Notes: generated by a model not told the origin, from the letters alone. A DNA stretch of 36,212 nt from JAIOTH01 sp964639335 (GCA_964639335.1 CAZXCJ010000008.1:1-36212); one strand, 5' to 3'. Positions 21,238 through 29,743 are shown, counted from the first letter of the stretch. Numbers and translations: made by a program.

Positions 21238-22401
21238 ATGAAAAAGATATATTTTGACAATGCCGCTACTACGCCGGTAGATAAAAGAGTACTAAAGGAA
21301 ATGCTTCCTTATTTTAGTGATGATTTTGGCAACGCTTCTTCTATTCATAGTTTTGGGCAAAAAGCCGGAGCCGCAATTTTAAAAGCCAAGGACATTATTG
21401 CTCAATTTTTAGATTCTCAGCCTGAAGAAATAATTTTTACTTCCGGAGCCACTGAAAGCAATAATACAGTTTTAAAGGGCTTATTTAGTGATTATAAAGG
21501 ACACTTGATTATAAGTGCCATAGAACATCCTTGTGTTTTAGAAACAGCTAAATTTTTAGAATCCAAAGGAGTGGAAGTTAATTTTATCAAGCCAGAAAAA
21601 AATGGAATCATTGATTATAGAAAAGTTTTAAAAGCAATTAAAAAAAATACTCGTTTAATTTCTATTATGTATGCTAATAATGAAATTGGCACCATACAGC
21701 CAATTGGTAAAATCGGTAAAAAATTGAAAGAAATTAATCAACACAGAAAAAATAAAATATTATTTCATAGTGATGCTGTGCAGGCGGCTTATTTTCTACC
21801 GATGAGCATTAAAAGACTAAGAGTCGATTTTCTTTCCCTTTCTGGCCATAAAATATATGGGCCGAAGGGTGTGGGGGTTTTATATGTTAAAAAAGAAATT
21901 AAAATAACTCCTTTAATGCACGGCGGTCATCAGGAAAATAGTTTGCGAGCTGGCACTTATAACGTTCCGGGCATAATTGGTTTGGGTAAGGCCGTTAGTT
22001 TATTAAGTGGTTTGGCACATCAGAAGTCTATTGATAAAATTAAAAAATTAAGAGATAGTTTAATCCAAGAAGTTTTAAAAATTAAAGGAGCTTCTTTAAA
22101 TGGAGATTTGGATACTCGTCTTCCCAATAATGCTAATTTTTTATTTAAAAATGTTGAGGGCGAGAGTTTATTATTAAGATTGGATATGGCTGGCATAGCC
22201 TGTTCCACCGGTTCGGCTTGTGCGTCTGGTTCTTTGAAGCCCTCATATGTTCTTTTATCAATGGGAGTTAAACAGGAGGACGCGCACGGTTCTTTAAGAG
22301 TAAGTATTGGCCGAGATAATACCCAGCAAGACGTTGATAGGTTTGTGCGGGTTTTAAAAAAAGAAATTAAAAAGTTAAGAAAATTTTCACCTTTTAAATA
22401 A
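21238..22401 (+). CDS. Cysteine desulfurase (IscS/NifS)
   Basis: A 387-residue PLP enzyme that removes sulfur from cysteine for Fe-S clusters and possibly tRNA thiolation. It starts with IYFDNAATTPVD, the usual class-V aminotransferase start. The PLP lysine is Lys205 in SLSGHKIYGPKG, HSDAVQAA binds the cofactor, and the persulfide-forming Cys328 lies in STGSACASG, matching the IscS rather than the SufS loop type. It is the last gene of the Fe-S module. A membrane protein gene starts 4 bp after its stop, so transcription may continue into the mraY-murC cluster. Confidence 0.93.
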   Translation: MKKIYFDNAATTPVDKRVLKEMLPYFSDDFGNASSIHSFGQKAGAAILKAKDIIAQFLDSQPEEIIFTSGATESNNTVLKGLFSDYKGHLIISAIEHPCVLETAKFLESKGVEVNFIKPEKNGIIDYRKVLKAIKKNTRLISIMYANNEIGTIQPIGKIGKKLKEINQHRKNKILFHSDAVQAAYFLPMSIKRLRVDFLSLSGHKIYGPKGVGVLYVKKEIKITPLMHGGHQENSLRAGTYNVPGIIGLGKAVSLLSGLAHQKSIDKIKKLRDSLIQEVLKIKGASLNGDLDTRLPNNANFLFKNVEGESLLLRLDMAGIACSTGSACASGSLKPSYVLLSMGVKQEDAHGSLRVSIGRDNTQQDVDRFVRVLKKEIKKLRKFSPFK

Positions 22402-22404
22402 GAT

Positions 22405-22770
22405 ATGTTTTTAAATAAGTTTAAAATTTTTTTTAATCAAAAAATTATATATTGGGGTTTTTTAATGACCCTAGTTTTAAATATTTATATTTGGTATTTA
22501 ATTTATAAATTTATTGATTTTAGTAGAGAGTTTCATGTTCTCCATTATAATTCTTATTTTGGCATAGATTTATTAGCTTCGCCTTTAAAATTGTTAAATA
22601 TACCCTTTATTGGAATTGTAATTTTAGTATTAAATTTGATTTTGGCTTATGTTTTTTTTATTTTTAAACCAGGGTTTAAAATTTTGTCCTATTTTTTAGT
22701 TTTAGTTAGTTTCTTTATAAATTTAGAATTAATTATTTATTTACTTGGTATTATTGCCATGGAATATTAA
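22405..22770 (+). CDS. Four-span membrane protein of unknown function before mraY
   Basis: A 121-residue, almost wholly hydrophobic protein with helices at about 14-34 (IYWGFLMTLVLNIYIWYLIY), 55-85 and 92-118. A short polar loop in between includes HVLHYNSYFGIDLLASP. I do not recognise a characterised family. It begins 4 bp after the cysteine desulfurase stop and ends 4 bp before the mraY ATG, so it should be translated with both. Position suggests an envelope role, for example an accessory subunit for lipid-linked precursor synthesis, but nothing in the sequence proves it. Confidence 0.7.
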   Translation: MFLNKFKIFFNQKIIYWGFLMTLVLNIYIWYLIYKFIDFSREFHVLHYNSYFGIDLLASPLKLLNIPFIGIVILVLNLILAYVFFIFKPGFKILSYFLVLVSFFINLELIIYLLGIIAMEY

Positions 22771-22774
22771 ATCA

Positions 22775-23824
22775 ATGTTTAATCTTTTAATAATAAAAAT
22801 TTTAATTTTGACTACCCTTTCAACTGTAGTAGCCTTTTTAATAACGCCTATAATCACTCATTTTCTTTATAAATATAAATTTGGGAAACAGATTAGAAGT
22901 GAAGATAAGGCGCCAATATTTTTTAGATTACATAAGAAAAAAGAAGGCACTCCTACAATGGGGGGAGTGATTATTTGGATAACAGTTCTTGTGGTCATGT
23001 TTTTATCTTATTTGCTTTATCTAATTTTTCCTGAGAGCGGGGTGGCTCTTTTAAATTTTTTCTCTCGTTCCCAAACTTTACTGCCGCTGGGGGCTTTATT
23101 AGCCACTGCCATAGTTGGGCTTGTAGATGATTATTTGGGGGTGAGAAAAATAGGCAAAAATGGAGGTGGCTTAGGTATGAAACAAAAACTTTTAATATAT
23201 TTTTCTATTGCTTTAATAGGGGCAATATGGTTTTATTTCAGATTAGATTGGGATATTTTGCATATTCCTTTTGTGGGCAATTTCGAAATCGGATGGTGGA
23301 TAATCCCAATTTTTACTTTTGTAGTGGCAGCTACTTCTTTTAGTGTTAATGAAGCCGATGGTTTAGACGGCTTGGCCGGGGGATTATTATTGATATGTTT
23401 TGGGGCTTTTGCGGTGATATGTTTTTTACAGGGCAAATATGATTTAGCTACCTTTTGTTGTGTAATTGTGGGGGCTTTAATTAGTTTTTTATGGTTTAAT
23501 ATTCCGCCGGCTAGATTTTTTATGGGAGACACTGGTTCTATGAGTTTAGGAATTACTTTGGGAATAATTGCCATGTTAACCAATACTTTAATTTATCTTC
23601 CTTTAATAGCATCAATATTTATTTTAGAATCCTGTTCAGTAATAATCCAAATGCTTTCTAAGAAATTCAGAAAAGGTAAAAAGATTTTTATTTCTACTCC
23701 GCTCCATCATCATTTTGAAGCTATTGGTTGGCCAGAATCAAAAATTGTAATGAGATTTTGGCTTTTATCAGGAATTTTAACTGTTTTTAGTTTAATCATT
23801 TATTTATTTGATAAGGGGATTTAA
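22775..23824 (+). CDS. mraY: Phospho-MurNAc-pentapeptide transferase
   Basis: A 349-residue polytopic enzyme that makes lipid I from UDP-MurNAc-pentapeptide and undecaprenyl phosphate. Key motifs are KKEGTPTMGG (about 55-64), the catalytic aspartates in AIVGLVDDYLG, NEADGLDGLAGG (normally N-x-TDGLDGLA), FFMGDTGSM and the HHHFE segment near the C-terminus. About ten membrane helices. I choose ATG 22775, which gives the usual short N-terminus. An upstream TTG at 22745 would overlap the previous gene. A full-length, standard MraY at the head of the mur/fts run. Confidence 0.95.
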   Translation: MFNLLIIKILILTTLSTVVAFLITPIITHFLYKYKFGKQIRSEDKAPIFFRLHKKKEGTPTMGGVIIWITVLVVMFLSYLLYLIFPESGVALLNFFSRSQTLLPLGALLATAIVGLVDDYLGVRKIGKNGGGLGMKQKLLIYFSIALIGAIWFYFRLDWDILHIPFVGNFEIGWWIIPIFTFVVAATSFSVNEADGLDGLAGGLLLICFGAFAVICFLQGKYDLATFCCVIVGALISFLWFNIPPARFFMGDTGSMSLGITLGIIAMLTNTLIYLPLIASIFILESCSVIIQMLSKKFRKGKKIFISTPLHHHFEAIGWPESKIVMRFWLLSGILTVFSLIIYLFDKGI

Positions 23825-23892
23825 ATAATTGTTAATAGATTAATTGTTTATTTGACTTTTAACTTGAAACTTTTAACTTTTAACTAATTTAT

Positions 23893-25200
23893 ATGAATTT
23901 TAAAAATAAAAAAGTTTTAATAATGGGCCTGGGTTTAATTGGCAAGGGGTTAAAAGACGCTTTGTTTTTTTACGAACAAGGGGCACAAGTAACAGTTACT
24001 GATTTAAAAACAGCAGAGCAATTGAAAAATTCCGTACAGAAATTAAAAAAGTATCCAGATATTAAATTACATTTAGGCGGCCATAAAGAATCTGATTTCA
24101 TTGACAATGATATTATTATTAGAAATCCAGCTGTTCCTCAAGATTCTAAATTTTTAGACATAGCCAAAAAAAACAATCGGAAAATTTTTATGGAAGACGC
24201 TTTAGCTGTTTTTTTGAGCAAATGCAATATAATAGGCATTACTGGAACTAGGGGCAAAACCACCACCTCAACTCTAATTTATGAAATTTTAAGAAAAGCC
24301 GGATTAGATGTTTATTTGGCTGGTAATATTCGCGCTACAGCCAGCCTACCTCTAATTTTTAAATTAAAAAAAGAATCTTATTTAATTTTAGAATTATCTA
24401 GTTGGCAATTGCAGGGTTTTGCAGATTTCAAAATTTCTCCCAACTATGCCCTAATTTTAAATATTTATTCTGACCACTTAAATAGATATAATTCTTTTGA
24501 TGAATATGTTAATGATAAAAAAAATATATATAGATTTCAAAAAAAAGATGACTATTTATTTTTAAATCAGGATTTAAATAAAAGATATCTTCAGGAATTT
24601 AAAAATGAGGCCAGAAGTCAAATTGTTTCTTTCTCTAAAAATAATGTTAAAGATTATAAAAATAATTTATTAGGAGAGCATAATTTAGAAAATATATCCG
24701 CAGCCCGCAGTTTGGCATTAAGTTTAGGAGTAAACGAAAATATTATTAGATCTAGTGTAGAAAATTTTCAGCCGATTGAATTTCGTTTACAAAAAATTAG
24801 AGAATTTAAAGGTATTAGTTTTATTAATGATAGCGCCAGCACTGCTCCTATTGCTGGAATTAAGGCCCTGGATTCTATTCAGGGCAATATTCTTTTAATA
24901 GCCGGCGGAGCTTGCAAAAATCTTCCTTTAAAAGATTGGGCAGATAAAATTTCTCAAAAATGCCAAAGAGTTGCCTTATTGAAAGGAGAAGATACAAATA
25001 AATTAAAATCCTTGATTCATAATCAGGATATTATTGAGGGGGTTTTTGAGGATTTAGAATCTGCTGTGCGGGCACTTTATAAAAAATCTAGACCAGGGGA
25101 TATTATTTTATTATCACCCGGGTCGGCCAGTTTTAATATGTTTGATAATGAATTTGACAGAGGACAAAAGTTTAATCAAATAGTAAAAAAAATAAAATGA
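23893..25200 (+). CDS. murD: UDP-MurNAc-L-Ala:D-Glu ligase MurD
   Basis: A 435-residue Mur ligase. The N-terminal Rossmann domain has KVLIMGLGLIGKGLKDALFF. The ATP-binding P-loop is IGITGTRGKTTTSTLI (about 116-131), the central domain has LELSSWQLQGF, and the C-terminal domain has FINDSASTAPIAG (DSxATxP-like, typical of MurD). It adds D-glutamate to UDP-MurNAc-L-alanine in the cytoplasm. The stop overlaps the start of ftsW (ATGA, 25197-25200), so the two are translationally coupled. MurC is present downstream, but MurE and MurF are not in this window. Confidence 0.93.
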   Translation: MNFKNKKVLIMGLGLIGKGLKDALFFYEQGAQVTVTDLKTAEQLKNSVQKLKKYPDIKLHLGGHKESDFIDNDIIIRNPAVPQDSKFLDIAKKNNRKIFMEDALAVFLSKCNIIGITGTRGKTTTSTLIYEILRKAGLDVYLAGNIRATASLPLIFKLKKESYLILELSSWQLQGFADFKISPNYALILNIYSDHLNRYNSFDEYVNDKKNIYRFQKKDDYLFLNQDLNKRYLQEFKNEARSQIVSFSKNNVKDYKNNLLGEHNLENISAARSLALSLGVNENIIRSSVENFQPIEFRLQKIREFKGISFINDSASTAPIAGIKALDSIQGNILLIAGGACKNLPLKDWADKISQKCQRVALLKGEDTNKLKSLIHNQDIIEGVFEDLESAVRALYKKSRPGDIILLSPGSASFNMFDNEFDRGQKFNQIVKKIK

Positions 25201-26351
25201 AAAGGAGAGCAATTCGACAATCTTTTTGGAAAAATATTTTTTATTCAGGCGGAGATGCCCATGCCCCGGATTATGTTTTAATTTTTCTAACCATATTTTT
25301 GGTCTTATTTGGTTTATTAATGCTCTTGTCGGCTAGCTCAGTCTTATCTTATGAAAAATTTCAGAACACATATCATTTTTTTACTCATCAATTAATTTTT
25401 GGATTAATTCCGGGTGTCTTATTATTTTATCTTTGTTCAAAAATAGATTTTAGAGTATGGAAAAAATTTGCTTTTTTCCTGCTTTTGATTTCTGTTTTCT
25501 TATTAATTATAGTTTTAATTCCGGGGATTGGCGCCCACTATAATAAAGCTCGCAGTTGGATAAATATATTTGGTTTTTCTTTACAGCCATCAGAAATTGT
25601 AAAATTGACCTTTTTAATATATTTAGCTTCTTGGTTAGACGATAAGGGGTTGAAAAAAATTAAGGATTTTCATTATGGATTAATGCCCTTTGTAATTTTA
25701 ATTAGTGTTATAATAATTTTAATGCTTTTACAGCCAGATTTGGGGACATTAAGTATTATATTTTTAATTTCTTTAATTAGTTTTTATGTGGGGGGCGGAC
25801 ATGTAAAACATATTTTGATGATTATGGGCGGGGCAGGAATTTTCTTTTTAGCGGCTATTAAATTTACCTCTTATCGTATGGCTAGATTTGCTGCTTTTTT
25901 TAATCCCGGAGCAGATCCTCAGGGGGCTGGCTATCATTTAAATCAGGCCTTAATTGCCGTGGGTTCTGGGGGATTATTTGGTATGGGCCTGGGACATTCT
26001 CGGCAAAAATATGGTTATTTACCAGAAGTAGCCGGAGATTCTATTTTTCCAATTATGGCTGAAGAATTGGGCTTTTTTATTTCTGTAATTTATATTGTTT
26101 TAATTTTTATTTTGATTTATCGGGGTTTTATGATAGCTAAGAATTCTAAGACCTATTATGGTCGTATATTGGCCATTGGCATAAGTTCCTGGATTGGTTT
26201 TCAAAGCTTTTTAAATATTGGGTCTATGCTTGGTTTAGTGCCCATGACAGGCATTCCATTGCCATTTATTTCTTATGGTGGTACGGCCATGATAATGACC
26301 CTGGCAGCCATGGGAATTTTAGTTAATATATCGAGGTATACTAGGAATTAG
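25197..26351 (+). CDS. ftsW: Septal peptidoglycan polymerase FtsW (SEDS)
   Basis: A 384-residue SEDS-family glycosyltransferase with about ten membrane helices. Family features are MLLSASSVLSYEKF in the first helix, the long extracytoplasmic segment with FNPGADPQGAGYHLNQALIA, GHSRQKYGYLPEVAGDSIFP containing the catalytic-type Asp, and the C-terminal MTGIPLPFISYGGTAMI. It polymerises lipid II at the septum together with a class B PBP, which is not encoded here. RodA is the main alternative. The position between murD and murG is classic for ftsW in the dcw cluster. Confidence 0.92.
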   Translation: MKRRAIRQSFWKNIFYSGGDAHAPDYVLIFLTIFLVLFGLLMLLSASSVLSYEKFQNTYHFFTHQLIFGLIPGVLLFYLCSKIDFRVWKKFAFFLLLISVFLLIIVLIPGIGAHYNKARSWINIFGFSLQPSEIVKLTFLIYLASWLDDKGLKKIKDFHYGLMPFVILISVIIILMLLQPDLGTLSIIFLISLISFYVGGGHVKHILMIMGGAGIFFLAAIKFTSYRMARFAAFFNPGADPQGAGYHLNQALIAVGSGGLFGMGLGHSRQKYGYLPEVAGDSIFPIMAEELGFFISVIYIVLIFILIYRGFMIAKNSKTYYGRILAIGISSWIGFQSFLNIGSMLGLVPMTGIPLPFISYGGTAMIMTLAAMGILVNISRYTRN

Positions 26352-26418
26352 TTAGTGGGTTGTAGTTTGTAGAAATTAGAACCCAATTCATAATACATAA
26401 TACTTAATACATAGTTCT

Positions 26419-27471
26419 ATGAAAATATTATTTAGCGGAGGCGGAACTTTGGGTTCGGTAACTCCATTAATAGCCATTATAGATTATATTAAAGAACATT
26501 ATCCTAAAGATGAGATATTTTGGGTAAGCACTAAGGATGGTATAGAAAAAAAATTTTTTCAGGATGCAAATATTAAATTTTACTCTATTCATTCTGCTAA
26601 ACTTCGTCGCTATTTTAGCTTGCAAAATTTTGTTGATATTTTTAAATTTATTTGGTCCTTATTTGAAGCGTCCAAAATTTTAGATGAAGTTCAGCCGGAT
26701 ATTTTATTTAGTGCTGGGGCCTATGTTAGTGTCCCTTTGGTTATTATGGGTAAATTAAAGGGTAAAAAAATAATTATTCATCAACAAGATGTAAAAGTTG
26801 GTTTGGCCAATAAAATAATGAGCCGTTTGGCTGATAAAATAACAGTTAGTTTTCCTGAATCTAAATATAAATTTAAGCGTAAAGTTAAGCTAACTGGCAA
26901 TCCTTGTAGGTTTCATGGTTATATAAAACCGAGCAATAAGAATAGAATTTTAAATAAGTATAATTTAAAAGAAAATAAGGCCATTCTTCTGATTTTGGGC
27001 GGTAGTTCTGGTTCGCAAAGATTAAATCAAGCCATTTATAATAATATTTCGGATTTAACAGGCAAGTTTCAGGTTTTACATGTTTTGGGAATTAAAAAGG
27101 GTAAAAAAATAAAGTCCAGGGACTATCATCAATATAATTTTTTGCAGGACAAGGTTTTCGATTTTATGTACTTGGCCGACATGGTAGTCTCTAGGGCTGG
27201 TTTAGCCACCTTAACGGAATTATCTTTTTTAAAAAAATGTGTGATTTTGGTACCTTTAAAAGGACATCAAGAAATTAATGCTGGATATTTTTATGAACAT
27301 AAAGCAGTAGAGGTTTCTCATCCAGATGATTTAGTAGAAAATATTTTTAAATTATCTAAAGACAAGGCCAAAATAAAAACTTTGCGAGAAAATATTAGCA
27401 AGATATTGCCCGCTCAAGGAACAAAAAATGTCGTGCAGGAGATTTATAAGTTAGTAAGAAATCGAAAATAG
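26419..27471 (+). CDS. murG: MurG glycosyltransferase
   Basis: A 350-residue GT28 enzyme that adds GlcNAc to lipid I to form lipid II at the inner membrane face. The glycine-rich acceptor loop is FSGGGTLGSVTPLIAI. IIIHQQDVKVGLANKIMSR corresponds to the usual HEQN region (Glu replaced by Gln). The donor domain has LILGGSSGSQRLNQ, and the UDP-GlcNAc site is SRAGLATLTELSFLKK followed by VPLKGHQEINA. It continues the ftsW gene order. The 67-bp gap upstream is AT-rich with an AATACATAATACTTAATACAT repeat. No truncation. Confidence 0.92.
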   Translation: MKILFSGGGTLGSVTPLIAIIDYIKEHYPKDEIFWVSTKDGIEKKFFQDANIKFYSIHSAKLRRYFSLQNFVDIFKFIWSLFEASKILDEVQPDILFSAGAYVSVPLVIMGKLKGKKIIIHQQDVKVGLANKIMSRLADKITVSFPESKYKFKRKVKLTGNPCRFHGYIKPSNKNRILNKYNLKENKAILLILGGSSGSQRLNQAIYNNISDLTGKFQVLHVLGIKKGKKIKSRDYHQYNFLQDKVFDFMYLADMVVSRAGLATLTELSFLKKCVILVPLKGHQEINAGYFYEHKAVEVSHPDDLVENIFKLSKDKAKIKTLRENISKILPAQGTKNVVQEIYKLVRNRK

Positions 27472-27586
27472 TTGCTCGAAATTAGAAAATAGTAATAGAT
27501 ATTCGAAAATAGAAAATGGTGACTGAATTTCTAATTTCTATTTTCTATTACGAATCTCGATTTTCTAAAAACTAGTTTCTAAAACT
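27472..27586. repeat. AT-rich inverted-repeat spacer before murC
   Basis: A long imperfect inverted repeat: GAAATTAGAAAATAGTAATA and GAAAATAGAAAAT on the left are answered by ATTTCTATTTTCTATTACGA on the right. No ORF or T tract. It is a typical example of the palindromic low-complexity spacers in this cluster (others: 5885-6043, 15538-15640, 18796-18884, 20810-20936, 21160-21237, 33121-33226). Confidence 0.6.
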
Positions 27587-28960
27587 ATGCATTTAAACAA
27601 AATAAAAAAAGTTTATCTCATAGGAATTGGCGGGATCGGGGTTTCGGCCCTAGCCAAGTATTTTTTAGAATCTGGTAGAAAAGTTGCCGGCGCAGACCTA
27701 GTTCAGTCTGATATTACAAAGGAGTTAGAAAAAAAAGGCGTTTCGGTTTTTTATAAGCACGATAGAGATAATATTGATGAAAGTTTTGACTTGATAATAT
27801 ATTCATCAGCAGTTCCGAAAAATAATCCGGAATTTAAAAAAGCTCGAAGTTTAAATATTCAAACTTATTCTTATTTTGATTTTTTAGGGGAGCTTTCCCA
27901 AAAGTATAAAACAATTGTTGTTACTGGAACGCACGGTAAGTCAAGCACTACTTCTTTAATTGCCATGATGATGATTAAAGCCGGCTTAGATCCCACAGTT
28001 TTTGTTGGCACTAGCATTAAAAATTTGAATAGCAATTTTAGATTAGGCCAGGGCCAATATTTAGTAGTAGAAGGCTGTGAGTATCAAGCCAATATGTTAA
28101 AATTAAATCCATATTTAATTGGCCTGCCAGCCATTGATGCTGATCATTTAGATTTTTATAAAGATTTAAAGGATATTAAAAATCATTTTCAGCAATTTAT
28201 AAATAAGTTAGAAAATAGAGATAATTTAGTTTATAATGGAGCTGACCAAAATATAATTGGCCTTCAGAAGTCGTCAGAAGCCCTTTCCGTGGGTTTAAAT
28301 TCGCAGTTTGATATTTATGCTCAAGATATAAAAAAAGTTGATGATGGTCAAAATTTTAGCTTATATTTTCAGAATGAAAACTTAGTTAATATTCAAACCA
28401 ATTTGCCGGGTGATTATAATATTTTAAATATTTTAATTGCCAGTGGCTTGGCTTTAAAATTAGGAATAAAGCCAGAAATAATTAGCCAAACTATAAAAGA
28501 ATTCAAAGGTTTATGGAGAAGATTTGAAATAATGGGGGAGTGGAATACTAATTTAATTATTTCTGATTATGCTCATCATCCAGCAGAATTAAAGGCCTTA
28601 TTAAAAGGAGCGCGGGAATTTTATCCTCAAAAGAAAATAGTGGCAGTTTTCCAGCCCCATCAAGAAGATAGAACACAAAAATTATTTAATGATTTTTTAG
28701 ATAGTTTTCAAAATGCCGACGAGGTGATTTTATATCCAATTTATGAAGTAGCTGGTCGCAGAAGTAAGTCCGCTAAAACTTCTGAAGATTTAGCTCAAGC
28801 GATTAATAAAAAAGCAGGGCAAAATATTTATTATTTAGATTCTTATCAAAAAATTAAAGCTCAGTTAGAAAATTATCAAGACGCCGTTATTTTAATTATT
28901 GGAGCAGGGGATATTGATAATTTTGCGAGACATTATCTTTTTCTCCCTCACCCGTCATAA
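27587..28960 (+). CDS. murC: UDP-MurNAc:L-Ala ligase MurC
   Basis: A 457-residue Mur ligase. The N-terminal nucleotide-binding domain has YLIGIGGIGVSALAKYF, the P-loop is VVTGTHGKSSTTSLIAMM, and the central and C-terminal domains carry EGCEYQANML and DYAHHPAELKAL (typical of MurC). It joins L-alanine to UDP-MurNAc, the first peptide step. The last codons (about LPHPS) and the stop are encoded by the left arm of a GC-rich composite repeat (28945-29080), so the natural C-terminus has been replaced by repeat sequence. The catalytic parts are intact and the gene is probably functional. Confidence 0.93.
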   Translation: MHLNKIKKVYLIGIGGIGVSALAKYFLESGRKVAGADLVQSDITKELEKKGVSVFYKHDRDNIDESFDLIIYSSAVPKNNPEFKKARSLNIQTYSYFDFLGELSQKYKTIVVTGTHGKSSTTSLIAMMMIKAGLDPTVFVGTSIKNLNSNFRLGQGQYLVVEGCEYQANMLKLNPYLIGLPAIDADHLDFYKDLKDIKNHFQQFINKLENRDNLVYNGADQNIIGLQKSSEALSVGLNSQFDIYAQDIKKVDDGQNFSLYFQNENLVNIQTNLPGDYNILNILIASGLALKLGIKPEIISQTIKEFKGLWRRFEIMGEWNTNLIISDYAHHPAELKALLKGAREFYPQKKIVAVFQPHQEDRTQKLFNDFLDSFQNADEVILYPIYEVAGRRSKSAKTSEDLAQAINKKAGQNIYYLDSYQKIKAQLENYQDAVILIIGAGDIDNFARHYLFLPHPS

Positions 28961-29080
28961 ATTTTTCGCTTTGCTCAAATTTATGCCACCCTCTCCCTTA
29001 CCCCTCCGTCCTGCGGACACCTCCCCTTAGTAAGGGGAGGAAGGGAGAGGGAAAACGAACGAAGTGAGTTGGGGTGAGGG
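28945..29080. repeat. Composite palindromic element invading the murC 3' end
   Basis: Outer arms CCCTCACCC (28945-28953) and GGGTGAGGG (29072-29080). Inside, CATAAAT...AATTTATG (about 28956-28983) forms one hairpin. CCCTCTCCCTT (28988-28998) pairs with AAGGGAGAGGG (29041-29051) around CTCCCCTTAGTAAGGGGAG. The element is GC-rich in an AT-rich region. Its left arm supplies the final codons and the stop of murC. Confidence 0.8.
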
Positions 29081-29100
29081 TAAAAACAAGCAAAGAAAAA

Positions 29101-29122
29101 AGACCCATTGGATTATGAGTCT
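29101..29122 (-). terminator. Minus-strand terminator, distal copy
   Basis: On the minus strand, AGACTCAT pairs with ATGGGTCT (one mismatch) and runs into TTTTTTCTTTGCTTG. The same 15-nt tail follows a second terminator exactly 100 bp away (29200-29233). It would end transcripts from the minus-strand gene at 29354-29743. Confidence 0.6.
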
Positions 29123-29136
29123 CTTTTAATTAAGGT

Positions 29137-29172
29137 CAAAGCTTAGCTTCGGGTACCCGAAGCTAAGCTTTG
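29137..29172. repeat. Perfect 36-bp palindrome
   Basis: A mismatch-free inverted repeat centred at 29154/29155 (half-site CAAAGCTTAGCTTCGGGT). It can form a loop-less cruciform or hairpin. It lies between the two duplicated minus-strand terminators. It could be a mobile palindromic repeat, a protein-binding site or a terminator relic. Confidence 0.9.
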
Positions 29173-29199
29173 GATTAAACGGAAATCAAGCAAAGAAAA

Positions 29200-29233
29200 A
29201 ACCCGGTGCTTACAATTAAGCAAGTTCCGGGTT
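29200..29233 (-). terminator. Minus-strand terminator, proximal copy
   Basis: AACCCGG (29200-29206) pairs with CCGGGTT (29227-29233), with TGCTT/AAGCA extending the stem inside. Reading the minus strand, the hairpin is followed by TTTTTTCTTTGCTTG. A strong intrinsic terminator for the 29354-29743 gene. Confidence 0.75.
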
Positions 29234-29243
29234 TAAATTTGTA

Positions 29244-29272
29244 CCTAACCCTGGGTGGGGTTAGGGTTTTTT
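29244..29272 (+). terminator. Plus-strand terminator after the mur/fts cluster
   Basis: CCTAACCC (29244-29251) pairs with GGGTTAGG (29258-29265), followed by six Ts (29267-29272). It should terminate transcription coming from murC. Confidence 0.75.
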
Positions 29273-29290
29273 GCTCTCTTCGTAGGTTTT

Positions 29291-29328
29291 TATCACCTTT
29301 CCCTTTGAGCATTGGGAAGGGGGTGATA
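29291..29328. repeat. Hairpin TATCACC...GGTGATA
   Basis: TATCACC (29291-29297) pairs with GGTGATA (29322-29328), and TTCCC (29299-29303) pairs with GGGAA inside. There is no T tract. The left arm resembles TTATCACCACCCCTTTCC at 4483-4500, so it is probably another dispersed palindrome. The 28961-29353 stretch holds only these repeats and terminators. Confidence 0.55.
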
Positions 29329-29353
29329 GTTTTATTAGGTTTTAAGACTTATT

Positions 29354-29743
29354 TTATTTAGATATTGGATAATATGGCCTTTTATGATAGTGCCACCATC
29401 CATACTTTTCATGGTGGGCTGTGGGGTTACAGCTATCTAAACATAACTGTAATTTATTTTCCAGATGTTTATATTCTTTATCAATGATGGTTATTTTTTT
29501 CCCATCATATTCAAAATCAACATTGAACGATGATCCACCATAAATTTTGTCCATTTCTTGATAAATGGACATAAATGAATGAAAGATTCTTTCCATATGC
29601 CATTCCCTTTCTTCACTTTCTTCTTTCGAAGAAAGACTATTATCTGGTTTTTCGTCTTCCAGATAAATATAGGGGCCTTTGTTCGCGAGATTATTAATCC
29701 CGCTGTTAAATATCCCTTTCAACATTTTTTTTAATTTTTTCAT
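29354..29743 (-). CDS. Orphan hypothetical protein, 129 aa
   Basis: I do not recognise the family. The product is soluble, with a basic N-terminus (MKKLKKMLKGIFNSGINN), an acidic, Ser-rich linker (DNSLSSKEESEEREW) and a mixed region (SFNVDFEYDGKKITIIDKEY). The C-terminus is rich in Cys, His and aromatic residues (CLDSCNPTAHHEKYGWWHYH), which could bind a metal. The ATG has a clear Shine-Dalgarno (AGGAG, 29749-29753 on the minus strand, 5 nt spacing), unusual in this window. It stands alone between repeat fields, with terminators downstream and a candidate promoter 346 bp upstream. Three stable hairpins lie in the presumed leader, which suggests post-transcriptional control. Function unknown. 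Confidence 0.7.
   Translation of the reverse strand: MKKLKKMLKGIFNSGINNLANKGPYIYLEDEKPDNSLSSKEESEEREWHMERIFHSFMSIYQEMDKIYGGSSFNVDFEYDGKKITIIDKEYKHLENKLQLCLDSCNPTAHHEKYGWWHYHKRPYYPISK

Noticed and set aside
23233..23583. 116-codon minus-strand ORF opposite mraY
   Set aside because: It is the antisense shadow of a highly conserved gene, with no RBS and a low-complexity Lys/Pro/Ile composition.
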